Source of the DNA: an uncultured Eubacteriales bacterium
Lineage (GTDB): Bacteria; Bacillota; Clostridia; Oscillospirales; Acutalibacteraceae
DNA: 10,759 bases
Assembly (NCBI GenBank): GCA_934630995.1
Contig: CAKTXU010000029.1
Span: 1-10,759, forward strand
Direction: 5' to 3'
In this document: in pieces, positions 7,773 through 10,759 of the stretch
How the letters are laid out: each line of letters starts with the position of its first letter
Numbering within the stretch: position 1 is the first letter of the stretch
Program-made: the position numbers and the translations under genes
The notes under the pieces: model-generated
Told to the model about the DNA's origin: nothing
Databases searched by the model: none
What the model saw: the letters and a program-made list of their open reading frames with translations, nothing else

Positions 7773-8468
7773 TTACAAACTATACCGCATCCCGGCGCTG
7801 CGCGCCAGACAGTATTTACTGACAGAAAGCTCCGAGCGATCGGCCAGCTCCATCAAATCCTTGATGTAGCTGAGCAGGAAGCCGTTGAATTTGATTTCCA
7901 GCACCGCGTTGAAGGGATCCAGCACCGGATACATGGCCAGACGGTCGGAAAAAATATCAAAGCCGCCTTCCGTGGCACGGATGTCGCTGTCGAAGGTCAC
8001 CCGGATTTTATTCTCCTTGGCGATAAATGCTCTGCGTTTATAGTCCACCACCGCTTTCGGACGATAGCACTGCATGGTCATCAGCCCGTAGCATTCGGCG
8101 GCGAACGGCTCCTCGTAGGACAGCAGGGGGGTGTAGTCACCCAGGATCAGACGGGCCGCGTCTTCCCGCTCCATGCGCAGGGAACGCTTCTGCTGCTGCG
8201 AGCCCTGCTTCTGCTTCATTTCCAGCATGGCGAAGTCTCCACGGGGATCGTAAAGGCGCAGACGAAGCTTCCGCCGCAGCTCCAATCCGTTGATTTTATC
8301 CTCAAAGTCCCTTTCATCCGGGGTATCGAAATACAGGGAGCGGATGGGATACCCCTGCGCGCCGTTATGGCTGTCCTGCAGCATAATCCTTTCCAGCACA
8401 GCGCTCATACGCAGTTGGTCCACAGTACTGACGAGGTACTTCTTTTCCTGACGCAGAACGGCATTCAA
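7773..8468 (-). CDS. VTC-domain (polyphosphate polymerase-like) protein
   Basis: A 231-residue protein that is essentially one VTC domain (PF09359), the tunnel-fold catalytic domain of yeast Vtc4, which makes polyphosphate from ATP. The basic residues that line the tunnel are in order: QEKKY (K9/K10), KLRLRLYD (R69, R71), EMK (E83, K85), VDYKRR (R145), IRVTFD (R156), LEIK (E191, metal ligand, and K193) and SVSKYC (K218). Nothing visible argues against activity. No membrane span or SPX domain is present. I place the start at a TTG, because AGGAGG (8477-8482) precedes it at 8 bases and homology begins within a few residues. An upstream in-frame ATG at 8567 lies inside the riboswitch and terminator and would add residues unlike the family. 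It is the first gene of the operon, so it takes the riboswitch directly. Product could be polyphosphate or another phosphotransfer; bacterial homologues are little characterised. Confidence 0.9.
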   Translation of the reverse strand: MNAVLRQEKKYLVSTVDQLRMSAVLERIMLQDSHNGAQGYPIRSLYFDTPDERDFEDKINGLELRRKLRLRLYDPRGDFAMLEMKQKQGSQQQKRSLRMEREDAARLILGDYTPLLSYEEPFAAECYGLMTMQCYRPKAVVDYKRRAFIAKENKIRVTFDSDIRATEGGFDIFSDRLAMYPVLDPFNAVLEIKFNGFLLSYIKDLMELADRSELSVSKYCLARSAGMRYSL

Positions 8469-8476
8469 GACGATCG

Positions 8477-8482
8477 CCTCCT
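8477..8482 (-). promoter_or_regulatory. Ribosome binding site fixing a TTG start for the VTC gene
   Basis: AGGAGG on the minus strand, a full match to the anti-Shine-Dalgarno core, stands 8 bases before TTG (8466-8468). It lies downstream of the riboswitch terminator, so read-through transcripts carry it. It decides the start against the longer frame from 8567. Confidence 0.85.
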
Positions 8483-8505
8483 CTCCACTCCAAATACAGC
8501 ATCGC

Positions 8506-8557
8506 AAAAAAAGAAGGCTGCAAAACGTCCGTCCAATAACGGAACTATTTTGCAGCC
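8506..8557 (-). terminator. Intrinsic terminator of the c-di-GMP riboswitch expression platform
   Basis: On the minus strand GGCTGCAAAA (8548-8557) pairs perfectly with TTTTGCAGCC (8516-8525). The inner bases extend the stem (GTTCCGT against ACGGAC with one bulged base) around a short TATTGG loop, and TTCTTTTTTT follows (8506-8515). It lies before the first gene of the operon, not after it, and its 5' arm overlaps the 3' end of the aptamer. This arrangement is that of a transcription-attenuating riboswitch. Confidence 0.92.
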
Positions 8558-8636
8558 AGTCGATCATCGCGGTTATCCGCCTAAGATACTTAGCTTTGCG
8601 TCTCCATCTTTCGATGAATTTGCCTCACTATACAAT
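8547..8636 (-). promoter_or_regulatory. Cyclic-di-GMP-I (GEMM-I) riboswitch aptamer
   Basis: The minus strand carries GGCAAA (8619-8624), a short hairpin CATC-GAAA-GATG (8605-8616) whose GAAA tetraloop is the GEMM-I docking loop, and the invariant GACGCAAAGC (8593-8602). A second helix follows (CTAAG against CTTAG), then GCGG-ATAA-CCGC and ATGATCGACTGGCTGC, which fits the usual 3' receptor and closing strand. This order and spacing match GEMM-I (Rfam RF01051). The closing helix appears to use 8628-8636 against 8547-8555 with imperfect pairing, so the outer edges are approximate. The 3' strand of that helix is also the 5' arm of the terminator, so ligand binding should block termination and turn the operon on. 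That direction is an inference; the aptamer identity is read from the sequence. Confidence 0.92.
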
Positions 8637-8661
8637 TTTTATATGATTTTACCAGCCAATC

Positions 8662-8708
8662 CGGTTGACAGGTTCTATTATAGCGTAATCACACAAAAAT
8701 GTCAACCG
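8662..8708. repeat. 9-bp perfect inverted repeat bracketing the operon promoter
   Basis: CGGTTGACA (8662-8670) and TGTCAACCG (8700-8708) are exact reverse complements, 29 bases apart. One arm contains the minus-strand -35 box; the other lies at the predicted transcription start. A third GGTTGACA copy, in direct orientation with the first, is the -35 region of the thrS promoter (8740-8747). Part of the match is simply the -35 consensus, but the flanking CGG/CCG extension is not. It may be an operator or chance. Confidence 0.6.
8677..8705 (-). promoter_or_regulatory. Consensus sigma-A promoter of the exopolysaccharide operon
   Basis: On the minus strand TTGACA (8700-8705) and TATAAT (8677-8682) are both perfect and separated by 17 bases. 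Transcription should begin near 8670, about 34 bases before the riboswitch aptamer. A perfect promoter fits a unit whose output is set by attenuation rather than by an activator. Confidence 0.93.
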
Positions 8709-8741
8709 CTTTTGTTGAGGCAGTAGTGCCGGGAAACGGGG

Positions 8742-8770
8742 TTGACAGAACCACGCGCCGGTGCTATGAT
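8742..8770 (+). promoter_or_regulatory. Sigma-A promoter of thrS
   Basis: TTGACA (8742-8747), a 17-base spacer and TATGAT (8765-8770). The start should be near 8777, leaving an untranslated leader of about 310 bases that holds the T-box. It is divergent from the operon promoter, with 36 bases between the two -35 boxes. Confidence 0.9.
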
Positions 8771-8776
8771 AAAATA

Positions 8777-9030
8777 AAGCATTGAGGGGGAAGCCTTTTC
8801 GCCGTTCCTTTCAGAGAGTGCCGCGCTGGTGGAAGCGGCGCAGGCGCGGCGGAAAAATGGATACCGCCCCTGAGCGCGCGCAGGAACCCGTCCGGGACGG
8901 CTATGGCGCGACGGATGGCTCCGTTACAGGCCGCAGAAGGACGATATCGTATCGGCGGTATCGTTGAAATCAGGGTGGAACCGCGTGGCTTGATAGCCCC
9001 GCCCCTACTTGGGGGGCGGGGCTTTTTTTC
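8777..9030 (+). promoter_or_regulatory. Threonine-specific T-box leader of thrS
   Basis: The leader has the ordered T-box landmarks: AGAGAG (8813-8818) at the start of Stem I, GGTGGAAGC (8828-8836) near its distal loop, a specifier region GATACCGCCCCTGAG (about 8860-8874) in which ACC (8863-8865), a threonine codon followed by a purine, is the likely specifier, and the T-box proper AGGGTGGAACCGCG (8972-8985). The TGGA bulge (8976-8979) would pair with the NCCA end of uncharged tRNA. The antiterminator competes with the terminator directly downstream. Uncharged tRNA-Thr should therefore let transcription pass into thrS. Family RF00230; the specifier assignment rests on position and on the downstream gene. 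The GC-rich helices make exact stem edges uncertain. Confidence 0.93.
8995..9029 (+). terminator. T-box intrinsic terminator
   Basis: AGCCCCGCCCC (8995-9005) pairs with GGGGCGGGGCT (9013-9023) around a short loop, followed by a run of seven T (9023-9029). The 5' arm lies just after the T-box sequence, as required for an antiterminator/terminator switch. Confidence 0.95.
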
Positions 9031-9089
9031 GTTCGGCCTCTCGTTATTCAAAATACCGGAGCCGGCAGCACCGGCGGAAAGGAGCGCTT

Positions 9090-10759
9090 ATGTTAAACAT
9101 CACATTGAAAAGCGGCGATATACGCCAGGTGGAGGAAAACACCCCTATTGAGGCCCTTTGCCGCGACATCTCCATGGGTCTGTACAAGGCCGCCTGCGCC
9201 GCCAGGGTGGACGGCGAGGTTGTGGATCTGCGCACCCCCCTCACCAGGGACTGCCGGCTGGAAATCCTCACCTTCGACGACGAGGACGGACAGAGAGCTT
9301 TTCGGCACACGGCCTCCCATATTTTGGCCCAGGCGGTCATGCATCTGTTTCCCGACGCCAAATTCGCCATTGGTCCGGCCATAGACAACGGATTCTATTA
9401 TGATTTCGATGTGCAAACCCCCTTTACCGTGGAGGATTTGGAGAAAATAGAGGCGGAGATGAACGTCATCGCCAAGGCCGCCCTGCCCATTGAGCGCTTT
9501 GAAAAGGATATCGGGGACGCACGAGCCATCATGGCGGATCAGCCTTATAAGCTGGAGCTGATGGAGGAGCACGCCGGCAAGGGCGAGGCTATCAGCTTCT
9601 ATTCCCAGGGGGACTTTACCGATCTTTGCGCTGGCCCGCATTTGATGACTACCGCGCCTGTCAAGGCCGTCAAGCTAACCTCCTGCACCGGCGCCTATTG
9701 GCGGGGCAGTGAAAAGAACAAAATGCTGTCCCGGATTTACGGCACCGCATTCCCCAAAAAGAGTGAGCTTGACGCTTATCTCGAACGGCTGGAGGAAGCC
9801 AAAAAGCGGGATCACCGCCGGCTGGGACGGGAACTCGGCCTGTTCACCATGTTGGATGAGGGCCCCGGCTTTCCCTTTTTCCTGCCCAAGGGGATGATTC
9901 TCAAAAACCTGCTCATCGACTATTGGCGGCAAGTACACACCCGCGCCGGATATCTGGAAATCTCCACCCCCATGATGCTCAACCGAGCGCTGTGGGAACG
10001 TTCCGGCCACTGGGATCATTATAAGGATAATATGTACACCACCGTCATCGACGATGAGGATTTCGCCATCAAGCCCATGAACTGTCCGGGCGGAATGCTT
10101 ATCTACAAAACCGAGATGCGCTCCTACCGTGATTTGCCGCTGCGTATGGGTGAGCTGGGGCTGGTGCACCGGCATGAGATGTCGGGGGCCCTGCACGGAC
10201 TGATGCGGGTGCGCTGCTTTACTCAGGACGACGCCCATATCTTCATGACGAGAGAGCAGATTAAGGACGAAATCAAGGGCGTGGTGGCCCTGATCGACCA
10301 GGTCTATTCCCTCTTCGGCTTTAAATACCATGTGGAGCTGTCCACCCGCCCGGAGGACAGCATCGGCAGCGCCGAGGACTGGGAATCCGCCACCAACGAC
10401 CTGAAAGCCGCCATGGACGAAATCGGACTCGATTACAAAATCAATGAAGGCGATGGGGCCTTCTATGGACCGAAAATCGATTTCCATCTGGAGGATTCCA
10501 TTGGCCGCACCTGGCAATGCGGAACCATTCAGCTGGATTTCCAGATGCCGGAAAGGTTCGAACTGGAGTATATCGGCGCCGACGGCGAACGGCACCGGCC
10601 CGTCATGATCCACCGGGTCGTGTTCGGCAGCATCGAACGGTTTATCGGCATCCTTATCGAACACTTTGCCGGCGCCTTCCCCCTCTGGCTCGCTCCTGAA
10701 CAGGTGCGTGTCCTTCCCATCTCTGAAAAGCAGGCGGACACGGTGGCGGCGATTACTCA
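9090..10759 (+). CDS. thrS: Threonyl-tRNA synthetase, 3' end outside window
   Basis: The frame is open for 556 codons to the window edge; about 75-90 residues of the usual 630-645 are missing (rest of the anticodon-binding domain). Domain order is standard: TGS domain 1-61, editing domain with HTASH (H73, H77) and DLCAGPH (C180, H184), whose four residues match the known editing-site set, a linker at SCTGAYWRGSEKNKMLSRIYGT (198-219), then the class II core. The core has MNCPGG (C332), motif 2 HRHEMSGALHGLMRVR, QDDAHIF (H383) and MIHR (H508), the last three supplying the catalytic zinc ligands. The ATG has AAAGGAG 5 bases upstream. The enzyme charges tRNA-Thr in the cytoplasm and clears mischarged Ser-tRNA. 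Motif 3 reads HRVVFGSIERF where HRAVLGSxERF is more usual, a mild change. Expression is under the T-box described above; no link to the divergent operon is evident. Confidence 0.98.
   Translation, partial: MLNITLKSGDIRQVEENTPIEALCRDISMGLYKAACAARVDGEVVDLRTPLTRDCRLEILTFDDEDGQRAFRHTASHILAQAVMHLFPDAKFAIGPAIDNGFYYDFDVQTPFTVEDLEKIEAEMNVIAKAALPIERFEKDIGDARAIMADQPYKLELMEEHAGKGEAISFYSQGDFTDLCAGPHLMTTAPVKAVKLTSCTGAYWRGSEKNKMLSRIYGTAFPKKSELDAYLERLEEAKKRDHRRLGRELGLFTMLDEGPGFPFFLPKGMILKNLLIDYWRQVHTRAGYLEISTPMMLNRALWERSGHWDHYKDNMYTTVIDDEDFAIKPMNCPGGMLIYKTEMRSYRDLPLRMGELGLVHRHEMSGALHGLMRVRCFTQDDAHIFMTREQIKDEIKGVVALIDQVYSLFGFKYHVELSTRPEDSIGSAEDWESATNDLKAAMDEIGLDYKINEGDGAFYGPKIDFHLEDSIGRTWQCGTIQLDFQMPERFELEYIGADGERHRPVMIHRVVFGSIERFIGILIEHFAGAFPLWLAPEQVRVLPISEKQADTVAAIT

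Noticed and set aside
281..8468. Reading the locus as a spore-coat operon because of CotH
   Set aside because: No coat proteins are present, the promoter is a perfect sigma-A type rather than a sigma-K or sigma-E type, and control is by a c-di-GMP riboswitch.
8665..8682. Possible second plus-strand promoter using TTGACA at 8665
   Set aside because: The only AT-rich -10-like sequence is 5 bases away, and nothing fitting lies at 16-18 bases; it is better explained as an arm of the inverted repeat.
7101..8726. 541-codon open frame on the plus strand
   Set aside because: Antisense to the DUF4956 and VTC genes and running across the terminator, riboswitch and promoter of the opposite strand; no ribosome binding site and no domain pattern.
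8764..9051. 95-codon minus-strand frame opposite the T-box
   Set aside because: The region is a structured RNA leader; the frame is Pro/Arg-rich with no ribosome binding site.
9675..10664. 329-codon minus-strand frame opposite thrS
   Set aside because: thrS has every expected motif in one uninterrupted frame; the opposite frame is a shadow.
1..10759. CRISPR array, insertion sequence, prophage or tRNA gene
   Set aside because: No regularly spaced repeats, transposase motifs, integrase, terminal repeats or tRNA-like folds were seen; gene order and composition look like ordinary chromosome.

Overview
The window looks like a chromosomal segment from a Gram-positive member of the Clostridia. The evidence is a threonine-type T-box leader in front of thrS, a GEMM-I type cyclic-di-GMP aptamer, strong purine-rich ribosome binding sites, U-tract terminators and typical Firmicutes protein families. 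The coding regions are fairly GC-rich, which would suit an Oscillospirales-like or similar high-GC clostridial lineage, but genus cannot be read from the sequence.

Layout: two divergent transcription units start back to back between about 8670 and 8777. To the left, on the minus strand, runs a tightly packed operon of at least eight genes. Reading downstream from its promoter (8677-8705) it has a c-di-GMP-I riboswitch (about 8547-8636) and an overlapping intrinsic terminator (8506-8557). The genes follow in this order: VTC/polyphosphate-polymerase-domain protein (7773-8468), DUF4956 membrane protein (7080-7757), secreted CotH-family kinase (5590-7053), membrane-anchored TIM-barrel glycosidase with a C-terminal CBM9/DOMON-like module (3433-5568), membrane-anchored HEAT-repeat protein (2288-3412), processive family 2 glycosyltransferase (888-2291), DivIVA-like coiled-coil protein (281-871), and a secreted family 3 solute-binding domain protein cut by the window edge (1-276). 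Gaps are -4 to 26 bases and no internal promoter or terminator is evident. To the right, on the plus strand, a consensus promoter and a threonine T-box lead into thrS (9090 to the window end).

Interpretation: the minus-strand operon is best read as a synthase-dependent exopolysaccharide (or modified cell-surface glycan) system. The GT2 enzyme would polymerise and extrude a sugar chain. The anchored glycosidase would trim or release it outside the membrane. The HEAT and coiled-coil proteins look like cytoplasmic scaffold or positioning parts. The VTC / DUF4956 / CotH trio suggests a phosphate-polymer or phosphotransfer chemistry coupled to the glycan or to surface proteins. Control by c-di-GMP appears to act on transcription through the riboswitch rather than through a PilZ domain, which the synthase lacks. 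The polymer, the phosphate acceptor and the direction of the switch are all unproven.

The long open frames seen opposite these genes (for example plus strand 3490-6057) are GC-codon shadows and were left out.
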